Assembly (NCBI GenBank): GCA_019188255.1
Contig: JAETXT010000006.1
Coordinates: 1,798,001 to 1,862,000, forward strand
Length of the DNA stretch: 64,000 nucleotides
Reading direction: 5' to 3'
Origin: Verticillium longisporum
Lineage: Eukaryota; Ascomycota; Sordariomycetes; Glomerellales; Plectosphaerellaceae
Numbering within the stretch: position 1 is the first letter of the stretch; every line of letters starts with the position of its first letter. Positions 10,996-22,200 of this stretch are shown in pieces. A program made the position numbers and the translations under genes. The notes below the pieces were generated by a model. That model ran no database searches. It worked only from the letters and a program-made list of their open reading frames with translations, and had not been told where the DNA came from.

Positions 10996-11961
10996 ATGTA
11001 TCATAAAACCCTTCTCGTTGGCGTGCTAGCCGCAATCGCTGGTTTGACTTCCGCCAATGACGCGATCCCAGGCAATGCTTTCGAAAGTGAGCCAACCCAT
11101 CAACACACATAGAACACAGATCGCAGTCAACTAACACTCTATAGACAGCGGACATGAAGCAGCCATCGCCGGTGCCCCCATGTATCACTTTGGTCGCTCG
11201 TGGGACCGCAAGCCGTGCTACCCAGAGGCCGGCCAGAATGATGGCGTTAAGACGGACGGCGTTGACTCGGACCTCTGCTTCAGCAGTCAGAACGGCGGTT
11301 GTGCCGACCCCGGACCCTGGAACGGCGTCAACTCTCCCGGAAACCCGTTCCCGGTGTATTACACCGTTCGGCAGTGCAACGACAATGAGTGGCGCGTTGC
11401 CTATAGCATCTACTATAAGAAAGATTCTGGCCATAAGAACGACTGGGAGAACAGCATTGTCATCTGGAACGGAGACGGTGCTGGCGGCTGGAAGCGGAGC
11501 GGTACGCTGCTTGGCTGGCACAGCGGCTGGGATTACATTGCTTGGGGCGACATCCAGAACACCGTGAACAAGTAAGTGAAATCCAGGAGATGCAACTTTT
11601 CAAAGCGTTATTGCTGACAAACTCAGCGACGGCGACCTTTTCGACCAGGGAGCGAAGGATCGAAACCATGCCAAGGTTTATCAGGGATTCTACTATCACG
11701 CCACGTTCTCGACTCGCAAGACGTCCCTCAACACCTGCGCCAATACTAGGGACGAGTTCCGATCGAACGACTGGTACTTCCTTCCCGACGGCACGTGGCT
11801 CCACAACGGAGATCTCATCCAAGGTAGGCTGATAACGGAAAGAGAAATACCTTGAGCATCAAAGACTAACCCTGACTCCAGATGGCTGGGATTATGGCTC
11901 TGCCGACACGAACCCGTCTTCTCTGCGAAATGAAGCGCGCTGGATCTGCAACCGAGGCTGA
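10996..11961 (+). CDS. Secreted NPP1/NLP (necrosis- and ethylene-inducing-like) protein, 4 exons
   Basis: Exons are 10996-11086, 11145-11571, 11627-11823 and 11882-11961, all in phase with GTRNGT-type donors and CTAAC branch sites, giving 264 aa. A hydrophobic signal peptide occupies about residues 1-20, so the protein is secreted. The NPP1 domain covers most of the rest, with paired cysteines and the family's central heptapeptide region, here GHKNDWE. Cytolytic plant-active NLPs usually have GHRHDWE at this site, where the second His helps bind the metal and membrane lipid. The His-to-Asn difference suggests reduced or altered cytolytic activity, as in the non-toxic NLP lineages many fungi carry. 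Activity cannot be judged from sequence. No frame break is seen. Confidence 0.85.
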
Positions 11962-12440
11962 TCAGCTCGTCTCAATGCTCAACAATCAAAGGAAACCTTT
12001 CTTTCTGGCTGATTAAGGGGTTGAAATTGTGATGTCAATCAAATACTGCGAATACGACCCAGGATACATAGAGAACCCTTGCAATGGCTGTATTGTTCCA
12101 ACAACCACAACATTCTTTAGTTCACTGCATAAATTCAATCATAGACTTCATCAATAAAAATTTGCCGAACATGTGGCAGTAGCACAGCATAAAAGTCCGT
12201 GAACAAACTGCCGATTACCCGAGAGCCTGGGAGATCATGCCATTATGACGCTCACTGGTGACCCGGGTCGAATGTCAAGCGATCCTCTGGACGGAACCTT
12301 TCGCCAGGGCGCATGTTGTCACAGACATTACTGTGCCTCAATACTCCAGTGCGGGGTCATTCTTGCATGAGAGTCGTCAGTATGAAAAGGCTGCCTCCCC
12401 CAGCATTCCACACCTTACTGTCCAACACTGTTATCAACTG
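11962..12440. other. Intergenic, nothing seen
   Basis: About 480 bases. The frame of the next gene stays open upstream to 12258, but that part has no family resemblance and I treat it as 5' flank. Confidence 0.45.
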
Positions 12441-13303
12441 ATGTCTAAAGCGAGGATGAATCCAAGTGCTGACTCCCAGCTACAACTAATTATCGGAGGC
12501 GCAGGAGCAGTCACTGCTCTGTTGCTGGGTCTCGGCACAACATGGGCAGTTAAAGACTACAACGCTTACATTGCACTGGGGCCCGGAGGGCCACCTAACA
12601 ACTTCTTCGGCTGGGTTATCGTCAACATTGCCATACGCCCGTTCTGTTCGACTAAAGCCAGAGCAATTTTTACCGATGACTACTCGAAACATGGAGCACA
12701 CAAGGACATCGAGTCCCTTCCGAGAAGACGTGGCCCACGTGCCAGTGTTGCCGGTCTGGTACCACATCGTCAAGTCACGCAACGGGCCCCAGAAACTATG
12801 AGAAGGGTGAGAATTGAGCTTACAGCTTTTGATAGCATTCGTTACGGAAAGGCTGATACCTATCCATAGCCTGTCTCGAGCCTTTTCCAGAATGCTGCTT
12901 CCAAAAACCCTGGGATACTTGAGAAGCGAATTTCGAGCTACGAACGACATCATGATGCCCTTTTCGTGGCTCAAAAGCTTCCAAAGAAAGTGCCATGCAC
13001 TTACCGTAGGCGGCATCCATGGCAAAGGGAGAACTTGGACATCACCATGAAGACTTGTCGATGCACCTTTACCTCAGCCCGGCCGATGCGCGTCAGGTGA
13101 TTGAGAAGGGCTGGGGAGAACGGCATCGTCTTTCTGTTCCTACGAACATCTGGTTTAGACACAGATACGGAATTGGAGACACGTATCTGATGATCTACGG
13201 ACCTCGAGACGAAGAAGAGATGGAAGCCTTGAGGATCATTCTTGAGAGCAGCATCCGGTTTATGACTGGAAGAAACGTGAATGCCATTGAATGGAAGAGC
13301 TGA
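12441..13303 (+). CDS. Luciferase-domain (fungal 'Luciferase' family) membrane-anchored protein; frame breaks
   Basis: Exon 1 is 12441-12806 (122 codons). A 63-nt intron (12807-12869, GTGAGA...CCATAG) follows, then coding to 13303. The N-terminus has one membrane segment (LIIGGAGAVTALLLGLGTTW), then FFGWVIVNIAIRPF and a LPRRRGPRASVAGLVPHRQVTQ stretch usual in this fungal family. The C-terminal domain carries TVGGIHGKG, ELGHHHEDLSMHLYLSP, VIEKGWGERHRL and YGPRDEEEMEALRII. The name comes from distant similarity to a luciferase fold, and the biochemical role is unknown. The exon 2 homology moves through three successive frames, with breaks near 12,973-12,976 (CAAAAG) and 13,024-13,031. Each is explained by one extra base. 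Either the gene is dead or the sequence has errors. Confidence 0.7.
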
Positions 13304-13485
13304 AAACAAGATGGAGTGGGGTTTGGGTCATTGACAAAGTATGTTAGGATCTTCCTTGTTCGATTTGGTGCCGCGTAATTTAGCTTTGTTTTCATTTATT
13401 TTCATATAGTTTTGCAAGTACACGGGATTCAAGCCGTTCAGACACCGTATTGATCTGTCCACTACAAACTACAGCAAAATATCGA

Positions 13486-15165
13486 CTACTTGGTCTGTCG
13501 TGACGGCCTGTCTGCCCGCCATCCTTGAGCTATCCCGGCATTGTCAGTCAGATAGCATGAGATAGTTGACACACACTGTGGCACATGGTACGTACCTAAT
13601 TGGTGGAGGAACTCAATTAGAATAGGCATGAGAGTAGAAATAGCGAGAACCTGTCCAAGCGTCCAGCCATCTCTGAAGTTTCCGGCGTTTGAAATGTCGA
13701 AGAGCTCTGAACGATAAGAACCGTAAAAGTAGAGAGCCACGATAGCTCCAATACCCAGGAATAAGACGTCCATGATTCCCAAAACGTCTGCAAAGGTCCG
13801 GTATGTAGTGTTGTTTTGTCGAATGTTGGCTAGAATCCGAAGTTTATCGAAGTGCACATCAAATGTCCTTCGGCGTTTCCCGTCTATCAGCAGAATCGGA
13901 GAGCCATTTCCTCTTGTCTGGCGTCTTGCTAGCCATGAAGCAACTGCACCCATGCTGAAACCCCTGAAGAAACAGTAACCTGCTAGAATAGAGGCTGCAA
14001 TGACCAGAGTTCGTATCGGTAGTGAGTATTGGAAATCGCAAACGTCATCCCAAAAGCTTTCAAACTTATATGGTCGCTTTCCGTCGTTTGCATGAAACCA
14101 AACCAACATGATCACAAGCGCTACGATGCCCACAGTAAAAGACATGTACATTAGCCACTTTGATAAGATTGTTGGCTTCCGAATTCGCTTTGTAGGATCC
14201 TCATTTCGTCTGGTATCCTCGAGCCTGCGGATGCATGCGCCGAGACGCACAAGCCACAGACAAACGAGATTGGAGTAGAGCAGAATCCAATACTGTAACA
14301 GAAGATCCTTGGTCCATACGGTTGGCGTACTGGAGGCGAAGTTATGTGTCAAAATGGCAGCGGGCAGCACCAATGCAAAGACAGCCGCCGAATCAGAAAA
14401 GCCGCTATAAGAAGCTTTGACCGAGTCGTACAATAGCCGCATGATTGGCCTTTTCCCAGTCGGGTGGAAGAAGCCTAAGTTGCAGGCTGTATGACCAGGT
14501 GCTGTTCGGTTGCGTTTATTGCGATTTTGAGACCACCATCGTGCTGCTTCGACCAAAGTGATAGCCGAGTACAAGAAACCAGCCGCAAGCTGTATAATGT
14601 AGAAGATGAAGACCTGTCAAATCTTGAGTCATTATTGCTACATTACAAACGTATAGATGGGCTCAGAACCTACACCAGGGCCATTGACGTCGCCGAGTCG
14701 GCCATGGTCAAAATTTAGCTCGCATACGGCCTTTTCACACCGGCGGCTCGGTTCGTCAATGACAAAGCGAAAGTACGACGATTCAAACGGCAGTGGACTA
14801 TCTTCCCAGAGGTCCGAGTCCAGTCCAGCCACCGAATCTATCCACTGTTTGCGCTCTTCTTCAAACTGGTTACGTAGCGAATGTTCCCATTCGAGAATTT
14901 CACCGTATCGAGCGATTTCGTCGAGGCTCTGTGGCAAAGCTTCTCGGAAATAGCTCTCAATCACATCAGAGTGAAGCGACTGAGGAATCCAAAAAGTGGT
15001 GTTCCCATCGCTTCCTGGAAGATCATCGACATCTTCATAATTAGATAGATCAAACCATGACTGCAGGAAATCTTTCGTGAGATTGCAATTCCCGCCAAAA
15101 TACAGGTCGGGGAGGGGTGGAGGAGTCCATGCAGCGAAATCTGTTGATACATTGCCAGAAGACAT
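13486..15165 (-). CDS. Unrecognised multi-pass membrane protein, 2-3 exons
   Basis: Exon 1 (15165-14674) encodes a soluble, acidic, Trp/Asp-rich N-terminal part of 164 residues. A 60-nt intron with a GTAGGT donor (14673-14614) follows. Exon 2 (14613 leftward) opens with a membrane segment (VFIFYIIQLAAGFLYSAITLV) and has about six more hydrophobic segments separated by Arg/Lys-rich loops. A further intron is likely at 13595-13530 (GTACGT donor, CTGAC branch site, ATAG acceptor). Using it gives 517 aa, while reading through stays in frame and gives 539. I recognise a common fungal architecture (extracellular or lumenal N-terminus plus membrane bundle) but no named family, substrate or motif. 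Both ends are well defined. Confidence 0.7.
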
Positions 15166-16010
15166 ATTCTGGGTTTGCGGGGAGCCACGCTACGTAAGAG
15201 ATGACTCGGCAGTTTGAATCGTCGATGAATTTGATGTAGTGAGCTTTGTAAGGACGAGAATAAAGGATATGCCCACCATTTGCTTTCTCTGGATCTTCCT
15301 ATGCTATATGTCCGATTTCGACGGCGAGCCTGAGCTAAATCTGTCTGAAGCTGAAGGCAAGCTTTGGGCCCCCAAGCCTTCTTGCGGCGTCGCGAACAAA
15401 GCGTGTGTCAGAGGACAGATTCAGGAAATCAGGCTGGGCTCCCAGCCACCACGAGATGCAGGACTGACGGCGATGGCATCCCAATCAAGAAGAGGCACAA
15501 TAAGCGAGCTGCATAGGAAGTCCACAGAGATCGATAATATAGTGTGAAGGCTACCCAAGTGGCAGCACTTCCTATCTTGGACCAATGTTTGGTGCAGCCT
15601 AGAAGCCTGTGCCGCAAGCATGCATTTGTGAGCTGAAGCAGGACATTTGGGGGCCAACGACGTCATCTGAGACTGCTGAAAAATAGTGACATCACCGAGT
15701 CCGGAGTGATATGTGCACTGCGAAGGATAATGGGGCCTGGATTACATTACGAGCCTCATAATCGTTAAAATTTATCCGTACAGGAATTTCGGGCCTGCTC
15801 CGAACCGCGAACTTGTATCGCTTCGTCGCGTTGATCAATTTGAGCAATCGTTTTTAACTCATATAAAGCCCATTAAGTCCTCGGTAAGCCCTCAAAAAGC
15901 AGCCAGCCAGTCATTGCAAACCTACCAAATCCCACATGTTGTAAGTGATGCAGGATATATAACAGTTTTGGATATCAACTGAAAACCACCCTGTCGAAGT
16001 ATCCGATAAT
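15166..16010. other. Intergenic, no supported gene
   Basis: About 845 bases upstream of the membrane-protein gene and downstream of the aminotransferase-like gene. Short frames only (for example 15239-15547), without domain or splice support. Confidence 0.5.
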
Positions 16011-17570
16011 TCATGTCAGACATTCATGCCTTGAAAGTCTCCCGACGCAATCTTCGGCATCGCAGACATCCACACAGCAAGTTTGGCACCAAGAACTTTT
16101 CTTGTTGCTGGCCTTGCTGCCGCACCAACAGCACCAGTTTGGTTTTGACCCTTCGTCGATCATCTGTCGAGCCAGATTCTGCCGTGTCTCTTTGCTGGCG
16201 GTTCCAAGTATGGAGCGAATAACAGCCGGCTTTGACATGTCGACCTCGAGCCTAGGAAACCAACGAACCCAGGGGATCCATGGGCCGGCAGTGCTGGCGC
16301 CCATGATGAGTAGGGGCCCTGCGATGTCCTTTCGCACGAAAATCAGGCTATCCAATCCCCCGATGAAGCTCTGGGGGTGCTCTTGACACCCATTTTGCCG
16401 AGCAGCATCCACAATGAAAGCTCGAACTGCCTTTCCAACCTGCCGACTCAGTACTGGGAAGTCCCCCGCCACAGCGAGATCCACAAGTGCGAGTGCCTGG
16501 ATCAGAACCGGTGTCAGGACCGGCTTCGAAGCCTTGTCTTGCCAATGACGAACCGCTCTGACTTGCAGGAATCTTGCAATACCCAGACTACGAACAAATG
16601 GTGCTGCGAAATTTATCGCTATCCCATGGGCACACATGGCTCTGCCGAAGAAAGCCAGATCAGGAGGTTCGACGTCAGCGTACTCCTCACGCTGAAACGC
16701 AAAGGGTGCACCACAGCGAATTGCAGTCAGAGTCTCATCCGCCGCAAGAATGAGTTGCTTCTCGGCGCAGACCCGGCGCATGCGTTTCAAAAGAACTGGG
16801 TCGAAGGCGCGACCGCTGTATTGGCCATCAACAATTTCGACGATGATGCCAATGCATCCGCTTTCCTTTGCGTTCTCTAGCTGTGCACGAAGGTCACCTT
16901 GGGTGCTGGCCGGGTTCAGGAAGAAAGGGTCCGACCCGCAGTGATGGCCCTTGTCAGGATTGGTCCCGGGCGTTCCCTATGCAATCATCAGCTTATGTCA
17001 TGTGTTCGCGGCGACGGAACGCGCGAACAGGTGACGCTTACCACTGAGCTCGGTGAGTTTGCGGCTGCTGTGTGTGAATCGGACAGCAGGGCCCAGCGCG
17101 GGGTGTTTGCCTGGTTCTGGTTCCAACCGAGTAGCTTCAGTACGGTGTCTTCTTCAATCACATCGACTGGAGCGTTGGAACTCTGAGCTAGGATGAATTT
17201 CCCGAGCATCAAGATCATTTTGGATGTCAAGACTGGGTTCATGGCCTGTGTACTCGAGTTCTGATAGTCGATGGGATAGAAGCCTCTGAAGAACGAGCTA
17301 TGTACACATGTCAGTCAGCCAAGAGTGGTGTCTTGGCGGGAAATTGGTTGAACCATCCTACATGAATTTTCTTTCGAAATGAGCAAGGAGCTCGTCATAC
17401 CTCTTCTCGAGCTTGAGGCGATTTGTTACGAATTCATGCCATAATGGATTGGCTGGTGTGATAGCCTGCAGTTGATCAAAGCACAAGATGGCGCCCCAAG
17501 CACTGTTCAGATCATGGTTGAGTCTTTGCTTTGGTATCCCGGATGGGAGTGGGGGAGTTGAAAGACTCAT
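16011..17570 (-). CDS. Class-III-aminotransferase-like protein, PLP lysine replaced, Cys-rich C-terminus
   Basis: Three exons: 17570-17362, 17297-17042 and 16976-16011, in phase, 476 aa. The fold signature of class III (ornithine/GABA-type) aminotransferases is visible. IGIIVEIVDGQYSG resembles the IIVEPVQGEGG region. ILAADETLTAIRCGAPFAF matches the ADEVQTGFGRTGKFFA block and keeps the PLP-pyridine Asp (D235). The segment aligned with the PLP-binding Lys (usually PDxxTxxKxxxxG) reads PDLAFFGRAMCAHG, so Arg267 stands where lysine is expected. The last ~40 residues are rich in Cys (CCWCG...CQTCC...C...C...HEC), a possible zinc-binding tail not found in normal transaminases. If the alignment is right, the protein cannot form the usual internal aldimine and may have a non-catalytic or different role. 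This assignment is by eye. Confidence 0.6.
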
Positions 17571-18345
17571 TCTGACATCAAGCAGGCTGATGAACTTCTG
17601 GATGTAGTTGGCATATTGTCGGGGAAGGCCGGGTTATATCTATTAGCCCACGGAAAGCGACGACAAAGCCTTTGGCGTTGCTTAATGAGGCCTCTCAATA
17701 TGGCCCTGGGCAAAGAGGCCTCACGATGGCAGGCAACACGAAGCGCTGCAGATACATCGCAAGGCAGCATTGGTGGGTTCCAGGGGTGACTCGAAGAAGA
17801 ACAGGGGTCAACGATCACCATCAAGGAAGTCATCTCGAGCCTGTCACTGAGGTATTACTCTGCAGTACCATTAGGTGACCCTGCTATGTACGAGCTCATG
17901 ATCGCGTAAAGGAGCTTCAAAACCGTAATATGAGGGCTGGGTGCACTGTTCCACATTTGCAGTATCGCAGGCATGTAGGCACCAGGGGTGCATTGTGTGG
18001 ATTGAGGAAACTGGAAGGAGTCGAAACAATGGCAGCTAGCCTACGTATGACCCACGTGTAATTAGCTGTGCCGTAGACAAGCCCACAGCAGACTCGCCAG
18101 TAATGAGGCCATACGCCCGACTTGTCGTTGACTTTGCCTTCAAGGCTGAATCCTTGGCGGCCCAATCAGTCATTGGTTCCTGTCCCAACTGTGGCGATGC
18201 AAATTGCACGGCCGATGGTGCCAATTTCTTGGGGCTCAGACGTCGCAATAAAATTGCGGCACAGCGCGGGAGAACTAATGCCATATACCCCAGGCTGCTA
18301 GTCGCTGGTAGGGTGATTACTCAGACTACAAGCCAAGCTGGGTAA
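17571..18345. other. Gene-poor flank of the RIP block; possible coding relic
   Basis: Open frames on both strands between about 17,900 and 18,345 overlap. The minus strand frame through 18,050-18,300 has ordinary codon-like composition but no start or domain I recognise. It could be a fragment of a gene truncated at the edge of the AT-rich block. No function is assigned. Confidence 0.25.
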
Positions 18346-18418
18346 AAAGTCTAAGTTAAGGTAGACTATTATTTAGTATTAATCTAGAATCTTTATAAGC
18401 TAGGTATAGTAAGGTTTA

Positions 18419-18695
18419 TATTAAGAGGGCTTCACTGCTTATATAAACCCTAATTCATTACTTTAGCTATGCCTAAGAGCTCTGAATCGGTAGGGTAGGT
18501 AATATAAGGGTTATAATTATTAATGATTCTATCTCTCTAAATTACCGCTACCTACGTAAATCAGATATACCTATCTGATTTACCGATTACGTAAGCTATA
18601 AATTACGTACTCCTAAGAGCTATGAATCTAGCCCCGGTAATTACTATATCGGTGAATCCTATATAGTAATTACCGACCTAGGTAATCCCTTAATA
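18419..18695 (+). repeat. LTR-like sequence, forward copy (RIP-mutated)
   Basis: A ~277-bp sequence starting TATTAAGAGGGC and ending CCCTTAATA. With RIP undone at the termini this would be TGTTAAG...CTTAACA, an LTR-style inverted end. A second copy lies at 24,378-24,658 in the opposite orientation. Similarity continues about 12 bp past the inner end (TTAGTTTAATA / TTAATTTAATA), where a primer-binding site would sit. No target duplication is seen. Confidence 0.6.
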
Positions 18696-18840
18696 TTAGT
18701 TTAATACTAGCTATCTTTTCTTTATAGATAGGATTACCTAAGGGACTAATATCGGGCTCTATTACCTATATTAATAGCTACTCTAATATGCTTATAATCC
18801 TCTAATCTCTAGCGTATTAGATCTACTATCCTAATCTATA

Positions 18841-18875
18841 AAATAAATAAATAAATAAGTAAATAAGTAATAATA
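18841..18875. repeat. (ATAA)n microsatellite
   Basis: Short tandem AAAT/AAGT units within the AT-rich block. Confidence 0.7.
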
Positions 18876-19298
18876 GGAGAATAATAGATAGAATAAGGAA
18901 AAATATAGCTTAATATTACTATTCCTATAAATACTAAATCCCTAATCCCTAGCGCTACGGATTAATTAAACTAGCTATTAAATAGCTCTCTAAGGAAACG
19001 AATTAAATTATAATTAAATAATAGGAATAGGCTTTTAAACCCTTTAATAAAGGAAATAAATAATAATTAAATAATATAATAGTTAATTAAATAGCGCTCT
19101 TATAATAGCTAGATATAAACTCTTAAAGTCTCTAAATTACTAATATACTAATAGAGGGTAGAAGAATAATTATTATTACCCCTTTTATTAATTTTCTTAA
19201 TAAGAATAATAGAATTAAACTACCTTTAATAGGAATAATAGAATTAAACTATTTAAATAAGATTAATAGATCCTATTAAGCTAATTTAATAAATACTA

Positions 19299-22200
19299 TA
19301 TTCTATAGATCTATATATCTAGTTAATAAGTTATAATAATTCTATTCCTTTTACTTTCCCTCTTCCCTATAATAATTCTTTATTTTTAAGATTAATTAAC
19401 TTAATTTACTATTTTACAGCTCCGATAATTACTAAATCCCTATTTTTACTATTCTCTCTTTCTCTCTTTTTCTCTTATCCTAGCCTCGATAATACCGCTT
19501 AAGCGTAAAGCCCTTATACCTATTACCCCTCCTATTAAGAGAGTAATAAAGTATAAAAACCTAGTTAATATTAATTATAAGAGCTATTAATCTAGGATAT
19601 AGTATATATATATAGTAATATTCGTAAAGTCCCCTATTTAAGGTATTTAAAGTCTTATTTTATTAATAAGTAAACTAAAACTAGTATTAATAATATATAT
19701 TACGATTTAGAGCTTAAAGGTTCCTATTATTATAAATATACCTCTAAGTACTCTTATAAACTAATATAAGCTTCTATAATCTCTATTTTCTAGTATCTAT
19801 AGTTTTAACGATTATTATCTATAATCTAATTAGGGCATTTAAGCTTATTATAAAGTTTTTAGCTATCTAGGATAAGAATAATAAGCTAATAAGCTCTCTT
19901 CTCTATTATTTCCTTAATTATCTAATTATATAATTAATTAATAGAGGATATAGGATATAGAGAAGTAATATACTATTATAAAGGGTATATTAACGATTAT
20001 TAAAGAGGAGGAGGTAAAAGGGGGTAATAATTCTAATAAAGACTTTAATAGTCTTTATAATACTAACTATAAGGTAGCTAAGTAGGCTATAGCTCTATAG
20101 CTCTTTAACTACCTCTAGTAGGACTTACTAGAATAATTAAACTCGGATTCTTCGGATTCCGAGGCTTAGTCCGCTTTATAGAGTAATTACTTTACTATTT
20201 TACTAATTACGGGGTTATCGTTTTTACTTCTAGAATATTTATTTTTAAGCTTTATTATATTTTTATTAATATTAATTATCTTTACCCCTTAATTATTCTT
20301 TTCTTAATATTTAATTTATCCTTTAATCCTAATTATAACTTTATAAGAGCTTATTAGTGCTTCTAGTACTTAGTTTAGTACTCCTTTAAGTATTAAATCT
20401 ATAGGGTTATTACTTCTAATAATCTAATGAATTTCATTAACTTTATATTCTTTATAGCTTTACTATAATACTATAAGATCTATTATTAAGCATTTCTCTA
20501 CTATTATACTTAATTAAATTAAATATTAATAAAGTAAATAGCTATTAATATAGATAATTATCTATAAGAATAATAATTTTAAGTATTTATAGATCTCTTA
20601 GAGTATCTATTTAAGGATATAAGCTATATCGAAGCTATTAATTATCCTATAGATCTTATTAACTAGAACTAAATATATAATCTATTTATATTTAATAGAT
20701 TACTAATAGAGGATATTATTATATATTATAAAGGTATTCTCCTAATTATAGGAATATTTATTATTAAAGAGGATAATAAATCTAATCTATAAACTTAGGT
20801 CCTTATTATTAATAAAGGAGCTATTAATAAATATATAAAGTTAAGCTATTAAGAGATCTAAGTATATATAATTTAGGCTATAGCTTATATTAGCGATCTA
20901 CTATTATATATATTTATTAAGCTATTTAAAGAAGTCGTCCTCCTATAGGTTCTTAGCTTAAGCTATAATAGAGAAATCGAAAGCTACTTCTAATTAATAG
21001 ATTAAAGTAATATAGGTATTATAAGCTCTCTAAGTAATATATTCCTACTCTAAGCTCGCTATCCCTAGGGTTACTAGCTCTAAGCGATTACTTTAGCCTT
21101 TCTATTAAATCGTAAGATCTTTAATTCTAACTTTAATAATATAGCTATTAAAGATATTATTAGATCCTATATTAAGGATGGAAATAGGCTTTACCCGGAA
21201 GCTAGCGCTTTCGAGCTCTATTTATTCCTTTTATATAAATACGGACTCTCTAAGGTTAAGGGTATTATTAATCTATATTCTAATTAATCTAAAGCTCTCT
21301 CTAGCTCTAATTAGAAGTAAATACGGATTATAGTATATTAGAATAGTATTTAAGCGCTCTCTATAATAGTATTAATAGGTTATAAACTAATAGAGACCTA
21401 ATTCTACGATATTATAGAGCGGCTTTATAATATAGAAGACGATTCTATTAAAGTATTTATATTATAGCTCCTTAGGAATATATAGGAGAATATTATATAA
21501 TAGATCTATAGCGTTCTAGGTATAAGCTTAATTAATATTATAGAGTATTAATTAATAGTTACGTTATTATAGTATTAAGGTAATTACTAGGATTAGTCGT
21601 TAATTATAGTATATAATCGTAGACGATTATATTAATAGGGTTATCTTCTCTTAAGTATTATATCCCTAAACTATTAATCTTAACTTCTTATATAGAGCTT
21701 AAGGGAGGCCTTTTACTTCTCTTATAAACTAGTATTTAAAGATCTTAGTATTAGGAAATATAGATCTCCTAATTAGTACGATTACTCTAATTACTAGGAG
21801 TAAATCGATTTCCTCTTAATCGGACTATTTAAATAGCTTCCTAGGGATTATTATTCTATTTTTATTATATAATTAAATAGCTAGATTATACCCCTATTAT
21901 TCCCTTTTAATAATAAATTAATGCTTAATCTATAAAGTCCTAGTTATATTATTCTTATAATCTATAAAAGCCGCTTATAATAGATTCATAGCGTTTATTA
22001 ACTTCCTAAGTCTCCTATATCGTTATAATAGAATTAGCTCTAAATACTTAAATAGTTCTAGGGTCTCTAGAGTTCGAATTACTATTATCTCCCTAGCCTA
22101 TTAATCTAGCGATCTATTATATAGCTTAATATATATTCCTTTAAACTCTATTAAGCTATTAACTATTTCGATTATAATTACTATATTAGAAACCGATATA

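Noticed and set aside
16976..17041. Idea that the aminotransferase-like gene is a normal transaminase with exon error
   Set aside because: All exon phases agree and the segment with Arg267 lies inside a continuous exon, so a splice error does not explain the missing lysine.
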